From Trematomus loennbergii (Eukaryota; Chordata; Actinopteri; Perciformes; Nototheniidae): DNA of 64,000 nt. Of the stretch, positions 10,326 through 21,163 are shown piece after piece; position 1 is the stretch's first letter, and each line of letters opens with the position of its first letter. A program made the translations under genes and the position numbers. The notes below the pieces were generated by a model. The model saw only the letters and a program-made list of their open reading frames with translations. It searched no databases and was not told where the DNA came from. The stretch covers positions 111,001-175,000 of the forward strand of contig JAAOOA010000265.1 of the NCBI GenBank assembly GCA_012861695.1, read 5' to 3'.

Positions 10326-10914
10326 TGTAATTTGCAACATTCATTCTACATGTTAATGGTAAAAGCTTAAACAGTTGATTACCTGCATGCCACAAAGACT
10401 GATGTTCTAATATTTTTGCACATTTAAGTAGAAATGTAATTGAAATTCTATTTACTGCATAAACATTGTTCCTTCTCATAGTATTATCCTAAATAGTTTG
10501 ACCTTGTTTCCAGAAGGCTTCTCAGACTACATGGAGGATCCCTCAGAGAAACACAGTTTCCACGTTCAGTTCCCCCCCGCTGAGAGTAGGCAGCCTGCGC
10601 CCGGTCAGCGGACACCATCAGGACCACTATCTGATCACAGAGGATCCCATCCTGACCGCTGCTGCCATACTGCAGCAAACAGGAGGGAACGGAGGTGAAA
10701 ACACACTTTATACATTTAGATATGTGGAGCACAAAGAAAAGTGTTGAGTTTAACTATAAAAATTAGTTTCAACTAACCTAATACCGTTATATGAACTTTG
10801 CTGTGTTTTCAGCGTAGCTTTGTAAAGGTAACATTTAGCAGCTAAACTGTGGATAACAAGTAAACCACATTGGTTTGTTATTCAATATGGCCACCAAAAG
10901 CTTTTTGAATCCTT

Positions 10915-11025
10915 ACATGTCACTTGTTAGACGCTTTTATCCAAAGCTTACCTACTCAATACTGTGGGCAATCCCCACAGGAGCACTTTGGGGTGAAGTG
11001 TCTCGGGGACACAACGACATGCTAC
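10915..11025 (-). repeat. tRNA-derived SINE, 5'-truncated
   Basis: Reverse complement matches the SINE at 26348-26525: AGCATGTCGTTGTGTCC, ACTTCACCCCAAA, CCACAGTATTGAGTA and the tail AAGCGTCTAACAAGTGACAT. The tRNA-like head is missing. Confidence 0.75.
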
Positions 11026-11833
11026 ACCCTACCCCTACACACTACCCCTCCGTTCGCGCGGAGGGTCCGCCACATTAAGTGCTGTTCCAAACCAACGAGT
11101 GTGGAGGGGGTGGGCTATCAAGCCCTCAAACAGCGAGTCTGCATCGGTGCTGACTTGAGACCGGTCTCTACCTGACCGGAGTCACGCTGTGTGTGTCCGT
11201 CAGGAAACACGCTGTTAAAAAGTAGTTCCAGCAAACATCCACTGATAAATTGCGATGTTAACAACCTCATGATAACCTCATATTTTAACTTAGGATCTAC
11301 CTGTGTTTAGTCTAGAAAAAGGTAAATGTGTGCATTTTATTATAAAGTTGTGTATATTTACAGACTGTTGCAAAAACTAAGAACTTATAAACATCAGGTT
11401 TAAAACTAAAAGAGCTTTACAGAAAAAGTAACACAATGAAAGATGTTTGGAGTTTTATTTGAGTTATTAATTTACATTTTTTGTCTAAGAGAAGCTGATT
11501 TGAAACCGTTGTTACATACAGTTACGGCATTTCCTGTTTCTGCCGGAGAGAGGGGAGTTTGTCCCAAAGCTTGCCGCTGTATTTACTCCCTCCATCTGAC
11601 AGGAGGGAGCCTCGTTGACCTGAGAGTGAGACTACAGACGGAGTTCACTCCGTCACGGAGGGGTAGGGTCGAGGGAGTGGTTTGGGATTGGGCCTCAGAG
11701 GTGGAGATCGCCCACAGTGATGACTCTGACGTGGGGGGCTCTCTGTTATGGGCTGCTCCCCTTCTGGTATTTGGACAATGTTGTGTCGTTGTTGCGATTA
11801 AACTGATCTTGTATCTTGCATATTTCACCTTAG

Positions 11834-12045
11834 GAAAGCGGGCACGCGATGACAGCTTCCTTGACACCATCATGGCGATGGACCGCCGTGCCATGGTCAG
11901 CAAGGAGAATGAGGACCTGCGTGTCAAGGAGATGCACGACGAACGGCTGCTGCATTCACACAAGGCCCAGGAATCGGACCCAGCCGCTCATGGTGCCAGG
12001 TGGAGCAACAAAATACCTTTCAGGCTGGGCTTCTGGCAGTGCTAA
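11834..12045 (+). pseudogene. Harbinger Myb-like protein, C-terminal exon remnant
   Basis: After an acceptor (TTTCACCTTAG) the frame reads KRARDDSFLDTIMAMDRR and continues ENEDLRVKEMHDERLLHSHK to a stop at 12043-12045. This charged helical tail is what Harbinger-encoded Myb-like proteins carry after the DNA-binding domain. The open frame extends upstream to 11443, but that part lies before the acceptor and I do not recognise it. It is separated from the domain start at 9303 by minisatellite and SINE insertions. Confidence 0.5.
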
Positions 12046-12129
12046 GCGAGCTGATTAAATCCAACAGGCCTTCAATACAAAAATTAAGAAAAACTTGTCG
12101 TCGTTCATAAACTGTACAATGACTTGTTG

Positions 12130-12265
12130 GGAGGCGTGTGGTGCAGTGGTCTGGTGCGTTGGTGTTCGGATCAGGGGAGCACAGGTTCAAACCCCACTGC
12201 AGTCAGCATGTCGTTGTGTCCCTGGGCAAGACACTTCACCCCAAATTGCCTACACTTGGGACAGT
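12130..12265 (+). repeat. tRNA-derived SINE with head
   Basis: The tRNA-like head has a polymerase III A-box-like TGGTGCAGTGGTCTGG and a B-box GGTTCAAACCCC at about 12184-12195. The body is shared with 10915 and 26348 (GCAGTCAGCATGTCGTTGTG, CTGGGCAAGACACTTCACCC). The 3' part is lost into an AT-rich tandem region. Confidence 0.75.
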
Positions 12266-12282
12266 TCATTTTGTATTATTGT

Positions 12283-12352
12283 GATTATATATATATGCCA
12301 CTGTTATTAATACTGACACTTCACTTTGCACTCTATGTTCTATATCTATTGT

Positions 12353-12399
<47 letters not shown>

Positions 12400-12425
12400 A
12401 CTGTTATTATATTGTTTTGATACTA
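12283..12425. repeat. AT dinucleotide run and short tandem duplication
   Basis: (AT)n at about 12358-12396. TATATGCCACTGTTATTA occurs on both sides (about 12290 and 12393). Confidence 0.85.
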
Positions 12426-13171
12426 CTGACACTTATTGATCTGCTGCTGATAAATAAAAGAGAACCTACATTGCGATTAAACAGAAAATGTATCTTGCTT
12501 ATTTCTCCTGACACTTTATCTTTATGGTGACCTGTGTAGCATCCTATACATCACATGTAAGTGATTATTCTGATACCATCATGACACCATGAAACTGGCG
12601 AAGCTTTATTTATTGTGTCCCACCCCATATATGTGTCTTTGAAAAAGATCATTCAATTGTATTTCAAATGGCGTCCATCAACACAAACACTATTTATAGA
12701 AAGATAAATGGTTAAGTTTGTAATTAACAGTGTTGTGAGTTCAATATTTTAATTAATTATAGTAAGGGAACATAGGAGGATATAATAAAGGTATATAATA
12801 AAGGTGTTAACTGCTGAGCCTATTTACTGTGCAATACTACAGACATGTTAGTGGTATTATTTCTTATCTAACTCTTTCCTATGGTCAGACAAATCAGAAG
12901 TCATTTAAACAATTTCAGATTGTTCTTTTTGTTTCTCAATTGATTTTCCAGAATATGCACCACCTAGGCAGACTTTATATCACAAATAAATGAATGACAT
13001 GTACTACAGTAATTGATTATATTGATATTGCCTACTCAGATATAAATGTGTATAAAATGAAATCAATTCAAAGTTTCTTGCTGCTTTTAATGCAATTCAT
13101 GGCTGCAGGGCAAACGTCCAAAATCCTTATTCTACAATCATTTAATCAAGACACTTGTGTATATTTTACTT

Positions 13172-13353
13172 TCATTTGTAATAAACAAAAAAATATGAAT
13201 GGTTGTCATCAAGCTGGGTCGCCGGTAAGGCAGTCCATTCCTCCCTGTACTCATCACCACGACGCTCACACAGGTTATGCAATACGCAACATGCTGCCAC
13301 CTGGATTTTGATATTGTCCATGTTGCAGTCGTTTCGCTTCAAGCACCGCATAT
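13172..13353 (-). pseudogene. PIF/Harbinger transposase, C-terminal exon
   Basis: Minus strand: acceptor TGTATGTGTTCCAG, then MRCLKRNDCNMDNIKIQVAA, continuing CCVLHNLCERRGDEYREEW to TGA at 13172-13174. The ACCVLHNLCE motif marks the C-terminal end of Harbinger (DDE_Tnp_4/HARBI1-type) transposases. The exons with the catalytic acidic residues are absent: the next upstream coding sequence is the N-terminal exon only 87 bp away. Confidence 0.82.
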
Positions 13354-13440
13354 CTGGAACACATACAAAGACACAAATTAGCCCGACATAACTCCATAAA
13401 TCCTACATTAGATAGTATTAATGTGATTTACTGAACGTAC

Positions 13441-13620
13441 CATTGCTGTTCTTTTGGGCGTGATAACGGTCATCATCCTCAGCTGACGAAACATGTCCAT
13501 AGCGTGTGCTTGTCGCCGTCCAGTCCTTTTGTTAAGGCTTCTTAACCGCGATCTGTATTTGTGGCTGAGTTATTGGCTTAAATAACTCCGCACCAAAACC
13601 ACAACTTCAGTCAACTCCAT
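13441..13620 (-). pseudogene. PIF/Harbinger transposase, N-terminal exon
   Basis: Minus strand: MELTEVVVLVRSYLSQ, an in-frame TAA, then HKYRSRLRSLNKRTGRRQAH and MDMFRQLRMMTVITPKRTAM, ending at a GTACG donor (13436-13440). Sixty codons, phase 0. It resembles the Harbinger transposase start, a hydrophobic start followed by an Arg-rich helix. The stop codon and the phase mismatch with the downstream exon show that the gene is dead and internally deleted. Confidence 0.65.
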
Positions 13621-13680
13621 AGCGTGTCTGACTGAGATCGGAAGGTAAACAGAAGCATACAGCGGAAGCGGAAGTTTTTT

Positions 13681-13799
13681 TTCTTCTTCTCTCGGTTTTT
13701 TGGCGGATTGCAACTTTAAGGTGCATACCGCCACCTACTGTACTCGCCGTGAAGTTGTTTGCGGCCTGCCAGGAAAAGCTAAGCAGAAGAAGAAGAAGT
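13681..13799 (-). repeat. Short 3'-end fragment of the RNase H LINE
   Basis: TTCTTCTTCTCTCGGTTTTT, GCGGATTGCAACTTTAAGG and ATACCGCCACCTACTGTAC match 24605-24675, the 3' end of the LINE on the minus strand. It sits just upstream of the Harbinger transposase start. Confidence 0.7.
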
Positions 13800-13950
13800 G
13801 ACGTCAGCGGCTCATTTGCCTAATCCACCCCCAGGAACTCATTTTGGTGTGAACGCGATCTGCTTTAGTTCGTCAGAACTAAAAGAACTCTCATGAACTA
13901 AAGTTCTCAGGAACTACTGTGGGAAAGTACTTGGTGTGAACGCGCCTAAT

Positions 13951-14155
13951 GATAGTTACTGTTCCCAGTAAGCAGTCTGTTCTGGTCTAATGATAGTTCC
14001 TGTTCCCAGTAAGCAGTCTGTTCTGGTCTAAATGATAGTTCCTGTTCCAGTAAGCAGTCTGTTCTGGTCTAAATGATAGTTCCTGTTCCCAGTAAGCAGT
14101 CTGTTCTGGTCTAATGATAGTTCCTGTTCCCAGTAAGCAGTCTGTTCTGGTCTTA
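13951..14155. repeat. 41-bp minisatellite (right part), 5 copies
   Basis: GATAGTTCCTGTTCCCAGTA then AGCAGTCTGTTCTGGTCTAAT repeats five times. The same unit is left of the Harbinger element at 8930-8976. Confidence 0.9.
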
Positions 14156-14490
14156 AAGAAGAACTAATGACACATGTTTTCAGTTTGATTCTGTTTGTTT
14201 ATATGATCAGACTGTACTAAAGGAAAGAAGGCCTTAACAACAGACTCACATTCCTGCATATTGGTTATGTTCTACAGGAGATCACAAACACGTAATTTCC
14301 TTGTTTTAATGAATAAAGAACACAAACTGTTCAAATAAAGTGATTTAAATTGTGTTTATTCAATCAGAAAGCCTGGGATTACAAACATGAATTAAATCAG
14401 GAGAAGCAGCATCTCTGTGGCCTTGTGTTGGCATAGTGTGAATGCTGGTTAGAAAATGATAACTGTTGGTCAGTTTCCATTTAGAAAGAC

Positions 14491-14980
14491 TTAAAGGGGA
14501 CCTATCATGCAAAATGCACTTTTGTACTCTTGTATACATGAATATGTGTCCCCGGTGTTCCGGGAACTCACCAAGTGTCAGAAAACACAACCCTCTCTAT
14601 TTTCCTCCATACCCAAATCTCTAAAAAAGGGGCTGCAACGGATCTGATAAAAACTGATCCAGATTTGAACACTGTCCTGACGTCAGGCGGTGGCGCTACG
14701 GCTATTGGGCAACTCCACCAATCAGGAGGAGACAGCCACGGCCATTGCCGTTCGAAAGCGCTGGAGACGCTGTAGTACATATGCAAGGCCTCTAGATGGT
14801 GCTGTTGCTCACATAATCAACCCTTGCAAAAACAGGGGTAAAAAAGTGCAAATTGAGCGAAATGAGGCATGGCTAAAATGCATGATCTGTTTGGTATTTT
14901 GAAAAAAAAAATATAAATATGCCTTATATAGTATGGTCCTACACTATATGATTATAATATGCATGATAGGTCCACTTTAA
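14491..14980. mobile_element. MITE with TTAA target site
   Basis: 490 bp from TTAAAGGGGACCTATCATGC to its complement GCATGATAGGTCCACTTTAA. TTAA at both ends is the expected target duplication of piggyBac/Kolobok-type transposition. A second, inverted copy lies at 62231-62706. Non-coding. Confidence 0.9.
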
Positions 14981-15179
14981 ACAATACAGCTCTCAGGACA
15001 TCAGGAGGAAACAGCTAGCTTGCTCTCAGAGTTGCATTGTGAGCACTCATGGATTACTACAGCAACACATGGGGAAATACAAACTGAAAAAAGAATAAAA
15101 GCAAATCTGTTAAAAAAATAAGTAAAATGTTTTTATCCTAGAAGAAACTGTGGTTTTGTGACCATTGCTCCAAATAACT

Positions 15180-15530
15180 ATTGAAAGTGATTGTAAGTTA
15201 TTATAAAACATTAAACAGTTTCTAATAATGAGTCAAGAGTCTCTCTTTGTCGACAAATTTAATGAGAAACTAGAAAACAAGTTTTAAATTTACAGCTCAG
15301 ATTATTACAGCAGCAAGAATCACATTTACTGAGAACACAGAGAACTAACGGCTGTCACAATGAAGTCAAATAATGAACTGAGAAAGTATCATATCAGACT
15401 TTCACTAACAAACAAGAACGTCACAAATGTACTTTATCACTTCTCATACCTCACGTGTCTTAATGTTTCAAGATCACTTGAAGTAAATACAAAACAGTAC
15501 CAATAAGGCAACTCGAACCTTTGAATTGAC
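15180..15530 (-). repeat. Duplicated ZNF 3' flank, orphan copy
   Basis: Matches the 3' flanks at 17190-17580 and 33240-33620 (TCTCTTTGTCGACAA, CAGATTATTACAGCAGCAAG, CACAATGAAGTCAAATAA). No finger exon is attached, so a ZNF unit has been lost between here and the Harbinger element, or only the flank was copied. Confidence 0.75.
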
Positions 15531-15599
15531 CGAAAAACGTGAATAACACTCTTGGAGACAGACGTGTGATCTGAGGGTCTCAGATGTATGAGCATGCAT

Positions 15600-15760
15600 T
15601 TAGAAATGTAAATGTGAAGCAATTGTTCTGCAATGACTCCTCTTACACTTGACGTGAAACCTTCAGAAACATTAGGATGGAGGTGTGAACCCCTCCTCCC
15701 CTCCTCTACCTCTATGGTTTTATCCACCTTTAATGTCCTCTCGTCGACCCCCCCCCCCGA
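15600..15760 (-). promoter_or_regulatory. Duplicated ZNF upstream block, copy 3
   Basis: GCAATTGTTCTGCAATGACTC, TGAAACCTTCAGAAACATTAG and GATGGAGGTGTGAACCCCTC closely match copy 4 at 31820-31965. Confidence 0.45.
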
Positions 15761-15769
15761 TTTAATCCT

Positions 15770-17760
15770 GCATACTTCAACTTAACATTTGTTAAATCAT
15801 TGAAATGCTACATGTGCAGGAATGAAAACCCCAACAGTATAAAAAAAACACATTCGAAAAGGAAATGAAACAGAGAATATGAGATTAAATACAAATATTA
15901 GAAGTTTGTGTTGAACTGAGATGAGATACAGACTCACAAATGTTTCACTTGTTATTATTCATGTTTGATCTCTTCACAGATCTGACAGTGTTTAAACATG
16001 GTAGCTGTATTAAAACAAAGCACAACAAATATGCTCTATAAGGGGAAACACATAAATGTAAATAGAGATGATTCAGTGAAAATTACACACAGTAGGAAAT
16101 ATAATGAGGATATGTTTGTAATAACTATTTCTGAACTTCAGACTCACTTACTCTCTTTTTGGAGTTTTTTCAAATCTCACACAGCCTTCTTTACGTACAC
16201 GGAGAATAAAATAAATAACTGGTTTACATGATAAAACACTTTAAAATATTCCTCGGTTACAACATGTAAAACATTTTATCCCATTATTTTAAACATTAAT
16301 GGCATTAAAAGTACAGATAGAATATAGTATATGACATGCAAACTTTACAATCCACAGATGTTCCCTAAACATCTCATATCCAGTTCCTGTCCTTAAATCT
16401 GCAGTTATCACTTTGATATAACAAACATTGTTTTTACATTTCACAATTTGTTTTATAACTGTCTCAACACTGTAATATGTTTATTTTCTTTTTTTTAAAT
16501 TGCCACTAGTTGTTACTAATTTTAATAATGGATGTGTACTCTGTTGTCTTTTTATTCTATAACTAACGTGTGTTTTTATTTGTCTCTATATTTAATAAGT
16601 TAGCTTAGTCTTTTTTGCACATTTTACCACAAGTTCCTTCTTGAATATCTGCAAGGCTTTCCTCGGCATACCAATACTGCACATTTATTATACTATGCGT
16701 ATTAATATTATTTTTGAGTATATCTATATTACATTAGATACTGCTATATTTTAATGTTGTAATAGTTTTTTTTTATAATTGTTTTTATTTCTTTGGTCCT
16801 TTTATTACAATTTAAATGATTTTAATAACTGAAATGTAGATAGTGCCTTTCATAAACCCAAGGACACTTCTACAGTAAAGAAAATAAATAAAAAGGAGAA
16901 AGACTAAATGCAATCTAATTAAATATAGCATTAATGGGAAAAAGGGATAAATAAATACACACATTGATAAATAAGTAAAGTGATCATTTGATGAATATAT
17001 TGGACTTAAAGCAATATCAATACTTATTCAAATCTATAATAATAATACCATACAAAATAATAAAAGGGGAAAACGATAAACGAAAATAAAATGACTAAAT
17101 AAATAAAACTAATCAGAATACTATATGTATATATGTTTTAATTCTCGTTCTATTATTTGTTGCTAGTAAACCAGAACAAACTTAAAAATATAATGCAAAG
17201 TGATTTGAAGTCATAAGGTATTAAACAGTTTCTAATGATGAGTCAAAGAGTCTCTTTGTGTCGACAAGTTTAATGAGAAACTAGAAAACAAGTTTAAGTT
17301 TACAGCTCAGATTATTACAGCAGCAAGAATCACATTTACTGAGAACACAGAAAACTAATGGCCGTCACAATGAAGTCAAATAACATGATAACGTATTATA
17401 TCAGAGTTTTCACTAGAACATGGTTTGTTCAAACAAAACAAGAACGTCACAAAAGTACTTTATCACTTCTCATAACTAACCTGTCTTAGTGTGTTGAACA
17501 TCACTTGAAGTAAATACAAAAAAAAAAGCAACTCAATCCTTTCAATTGAACCAAAACATGGAATAAAAAACAATTCAATGAACGTTACACACAGAAAAAT
17601 GTGAAAAGGCTGATTTATCCAATAAAAAAACGTTTTATTAACCAGAGCACTCTCATATAGAGCTAAGTGTGTGAGGACGGCAGGGTTTGGGAGGTCTGAA
17701 TGTAGTCCATTAGAAGGTAAAGTGACTGTTGGTCAGCTTTCCATTTGGAGAAAAGCAGGA
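15770..17760. other. AT-rich intergenic part of block A
   Basis: No gene. Repeated nearly base for base at about 31975-33835. Includes the ZNF 3' flank (17150-17600). Confidence 0.7.
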
Positions 17761-17766
17761 GGAATG

Positions 17767-18078
17767 CTAGCTTGACTCAGAAAAGGAAAAGATGGAGGCA
17801 GAGTGAGTGCGTTGATGGACTTTTAGTGTATCAGATCTTGTGAAGGTTTTCCCGCATTGCTCACACCAGAATGGTTTCTCTCCCGTGTGACTACGACGAT
17901 GCACTGTGAGTTCACTTGATGTATTGAACGTTTTCCGACACTCTTCACGGCTGTGTGGTTTCTCTCCGGTGTGAATGCGTTCGTGCATCTTAAGACTACT
18001 TTGATGAGAAAAAAGGTGTTCCCACACTGGGTACAGCTGTATGGTCTCTCTCCAGTATGAATCCGTTCGTGCATCTTA
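17767..18078 (-). pseudogene. ZNF unit 3, distal part of the split finger array
   Basis: Minus strand reads [20 protein letters not shown], then loses frame: two extra T in the TTTTTT run near 18010 (paralogs have TTTT). It resumes [13 protein letters not shown], a finger whose first cysteine is Arg ([10 protein letters not shown]), and a last finger [25 protein letters not shown] with the SASI tail. The stop seen after SASI in the paralogs is lost, so the frame runs on FSFSESS. The array is cut off from its proximal fingers by the insertion at 18076. Three independent lesions mark a pseudogene. Confidence 0.85.
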
Positions 18079-19768
18079 AAGGGCCCATGTCATGGCCATT
18101 TCCACTGATCATAATTACATTGTTGAGGTATACTAAATCGATTTATACTGTGCAATTTTCCAAACTCACATTGGTTTCGCATACAGCATCTCTGTCAAGC
18201 ATGTGTATTCAGCAGTATTCAATTTCTCCACTAAACGACTCGTTGGAGCTCTAGCCCCCCCTCCCTGTGAGCCTAGTGTGCTCCGATTGGTCAGCTCGGC
18301 CACTCGTTCTGATTAGTCAACCACCAGAGAGGCTGCGCCCATGTCTAACAGTGCTTTTCCCGGCTGCTCTCAGCGTAACATCAGTCTTATCATGGCGTCG
18401 GCACAGCCATATATTTTATATACATATATTTGTAACTGTTGTTATAGAAGAGTGTGACGGCCCCAGGGCCTTTGTCTTACGATGGGGTGGAGCTGAAGAG
18501 GCTAATCAGCACGATCACGGACACCTCCGGACACTACGGCCCCAGTCTCTCCAAAGCGGCTGCAGGAAGACTAACTCTGCGATCCTCTCAACCACCTATC
18601 TCTGCATTTATCACAATAAATGTGCCGTGGTTTTGTAAACTCGTGTATGTCTCCTTGTCTTTGTGGCCTACGAGCCGCTCATAACAAAGAGTAAGTTATT
18701 TTTACCCGTTATAAACTACTACTGTTTGATGATAAATCAAATCATGGTTTGCTATATATGAATTCAGGAAGAAAGGATAGGCCTACTAAGTATTTCCATT
18801 AAACTTTATTTTTAGAAATGTACAAAATGAACATAAATATACATATATACACGGTATATCATCCATTCCTCCTCCTCGCATCTTGCTGCGCACAGTCGGT
18901 GCTGCGGTGCCTTTTAGCACGACGCCTCAGTAGTAGTAGAAGTGCCTTTTAGCACGTCATGGATTGTCCGCCAGGATCTGGCTGGACGAAATCAAATGCA
19001 AATCACAAAATATTAGAGAAACTTAGTTGTTTTAGATTCGTTAGTAGTAGTTGTGTAATGAACAGCTTGCCTGCTAATATGCTAACCTAGCTTTGTTTAC
19101 CTTGGTAGCTAACACGATATGAACGTTAGCTTGGAGGAAAGGCAACTATAATGCAGTGTAATAAACTACTATGAACAAAAGCTAGTGGTTCATATTAGGC
19201 TAGCAATAACGTGTTTATAATTGTAATCGTATACGGGTATTCTGCTACCATACAATGTAACTTGAATGAATACATTGTTTGCGCTAGCATACAACTAGCA
19301 TCGTTAGCTACATGCAGTATATGTACGGTCACAATGTACGGTAAATCACAGTACAGTATACTGTATGAGTATTCCGTGTGTGTGAATGCAGACATTCTCC
19401 TGCTATGAGATACATGTATGCAAGGCCATCTGCTGATATTAGAGTTGATATATGGAAACTCTAGCAACTTAGTTAGCACAGTTAGCACTGTGTCAATGGC
19501 TTAGCAGTCCAACACAGTTTACACATTTAAACAGTCTTGTTTGATAAATACACAAATAACAATGCAAACTTACAGGTTGTATACCCAGATCTTCCCCTGC
19601 TCCAAACGGTCCAAACAAGCTGTGCATATCCGGCCTCAAACTGGGCAATGTTTTGGACGGTTCTTCGAACCTCTGGAGGAGGAACACGCCGCTGCTGGTG
19701 TGGCCATAGCTCTTCGGGATTGGTCCATTTCGTTCCGGGTACCGCATGACATCATGCGGTACATGCTT
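18076..19768. mobile_element. DNA element inserted in the ZNF unit 3 finger array
   Basis: Begins TTAAAGGGCCCATGTCATGG exactly at the TTAA of a finger's Leu-Lys codons (CTTAAG in intact fingers). Homologous to 53487-54555 in inverted order: shared CCAAACTCACATTGGTTTC, GCATACAGCATCTCT, CTCCCTGTGAGC and ATTGGTCCATTTCGTTCCGG. Its right end stops inside the element and joins TTTTTTGAGAAAAGG of the array, with a few target bases lost. It also contains a protein-like minus-strand stretch (RRVPPPEVRRTVQNIAQFEA, then GYAQLVWTVWSRGRSGYTTC, about 19570-19700) that I cannot identify. Confidence 0.85.
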
Positions 19769-20172
19769 TTTTGAGAAAAGGTGTTCCCACACTGGGTACA
19801 GCTGTATGGTCTCTCTCCAGCATGAATGCGTTCGTGCATCTTAAGATGACCTTTCCGAGAAAAGGTGTTCCCACACTGGGTACAGCTGTATGGTCTCTCT
19901 CCAGTATGAATGCGTTCGTGCATCTTAAGACTACCTTTCTGAGAAAAGGTGTCCCCACACTGGGTACAGCTGTATGGTCTCTCTCCAGTATGAATGCGTT
20001 CGTGCATCTTAAGATGACCTTTCCGAGAAAAGGTGTTCCCACACTGGGTACAGCTGTATGGTCTCTCTCCAGTATGAATGCGTTCGTGCATCTTAAGATG
20101 ACCTTTCTGAGAAAAGGTGTTCCCACACTGGGTACAGCTGTATGGTTTGGGTTCCTTTCTTCTTCTCTGTTT
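19769..20172 (-). pseudogene. ZNF unit 3, proximal finger array (4.5 fingers)
   Basis: Exon starts after acceptor TTTTTTAG at 20172 with KQRRRKEPKPYSC in phase 0. It encodes four complete, almost identical C2H2 fingers ([21 protein letters not shown] type, TGERPY linkers) and half of a fifth, which is cut by the inserted element after FSQK. The open frame continues into the element (SMYRMMSCGTRNEMDQSRRA and on) to a stop at 19636, so a chimeric protein is formally possible. The upstream phase-0 exon at 23791-23856 fits this gene. Confidence 0.82.
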
Positions 20173-20430
20173 CTAAAAAAGACAAACAGATAAAGAGTCA
20201 GTGAGAGGCCTTGGTGCAGATATATCTTAAAACAAAAATAAGAGTCTGTAAAATAAACCCCGCAATTTTCAAGTTTGTTTTCTCATTAAATAAAAGTACA
20301 GGTTTAAAGTCCTTAACCAGTTAACCTGTTAAGCCCCAAGCCTGTTCTTCAGGTCTCAATGACAACAACTTCCCTTCTAAAAGGGGAAAATTAATAATCT
20401 TTTTTCTCAAAGCAACCTGTGAGTTGGATG

Positions 20431-21163
20431 GAGTGTTAATTTCATCAGCTATTTTTTTATTTAATCGAGTCTTGGTCCCGTGTTAAATTTCCTTTTAGTT
20501 TTAGTCATATTTAGTCACCTTCATCCTGTTTTTATTTAGTCGACTAAAAGTCTGAGCATTTTAGTCTTATTTTAGTCAAAGAAAACTAATTATTTTAGTC
20601 TACTTTTTGACAATGAAACTGTTGAGTCTTTTTCAGTCATCAGATTATATAGAACATTTCAGTCAAACTAGTCTAGCCAAAACCAATAATTTGTCATTTT
20701 AGTCAAATTTATTTCACAATAAGATCTTGTCCTAATCGGGGGGTATTCGGTTAACGCGACCACTGCCAAGCCCTGTTGTTCCCATTTAGACCCGAGTCTT
20801 CCTGACAGTTCACAGTGTGCCGCTGGCCTGGTGTAATTCAAATGTACCGCCTCGCGCAGCACAGACACACAGCTGCTGCCCAGCCGCAGCACCGGAAATG
20901 GATCTGCTGGGAGAAAAACTGACTATCAGAGATGTAACGTTATCTTTGATAATATTTCGTCTAAAGAGAGATTTTGGCAGTTTTTATTTAGTAAACTACA
21001 TTTTTGTCTCGTCACTTTTCGCCAACGATATTGCATGTTGATTTCGTTGCAGTTATTGTTTACTGCCGTCTGTACCGTCTCGTCATCATCTCGTTTTAGT
21101 CATGGAAAAAAAGATTGTTGACGAACATATTTCGTCATAGTTTTAGTCAATGAAATGACACTA
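20431..21163. mobile_element. Non-autonomous hAT element, 8-bp target duplication
   Basis: Flanked by direct GTTGGATG (20423-20430 and 21164-21171). Termini are GAGTGTTAATTTCATC and GAAATGACACTA, imperfect inverted repeats. The other foldback arm has the uninterrupted site (CTACATCCAACTCACAGG at about 23575), which is direct proof of insertion. The body is rich in TTTTAGTC/GACTAAAA motifs. The same insertion is in block B, so it predates the duplication. Confidence 0.92.

Larger units (their letters stand above)
8980..13947. mobile_element. PIF/Harbinger DNA transposon, internally deleted, two-gene type
   Basis: Termini AGGTGCGTTCACACC (left) and GGTGTGAACGCGCCT (right) are inverted repeats. 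Both are followed inward by related AACTA/AGTTC-rich subterminal sequence. A 3-bp direct repeat flanks it (AAT, or TAA if the ends are moved one base). Inside are remnants of both Harbinger genes: a Myb/SANT-like protein on the plus strand (9303-9452 and 11834-12045) and a transposase on the minus strand (13441-13620 and 13172-13353). The catalytic DDE exons are missing. SINEs, a minisatellite and a LINE fragment sit within it. It was inserted into the 41-bp minisatellite. Confidence 0.87.
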
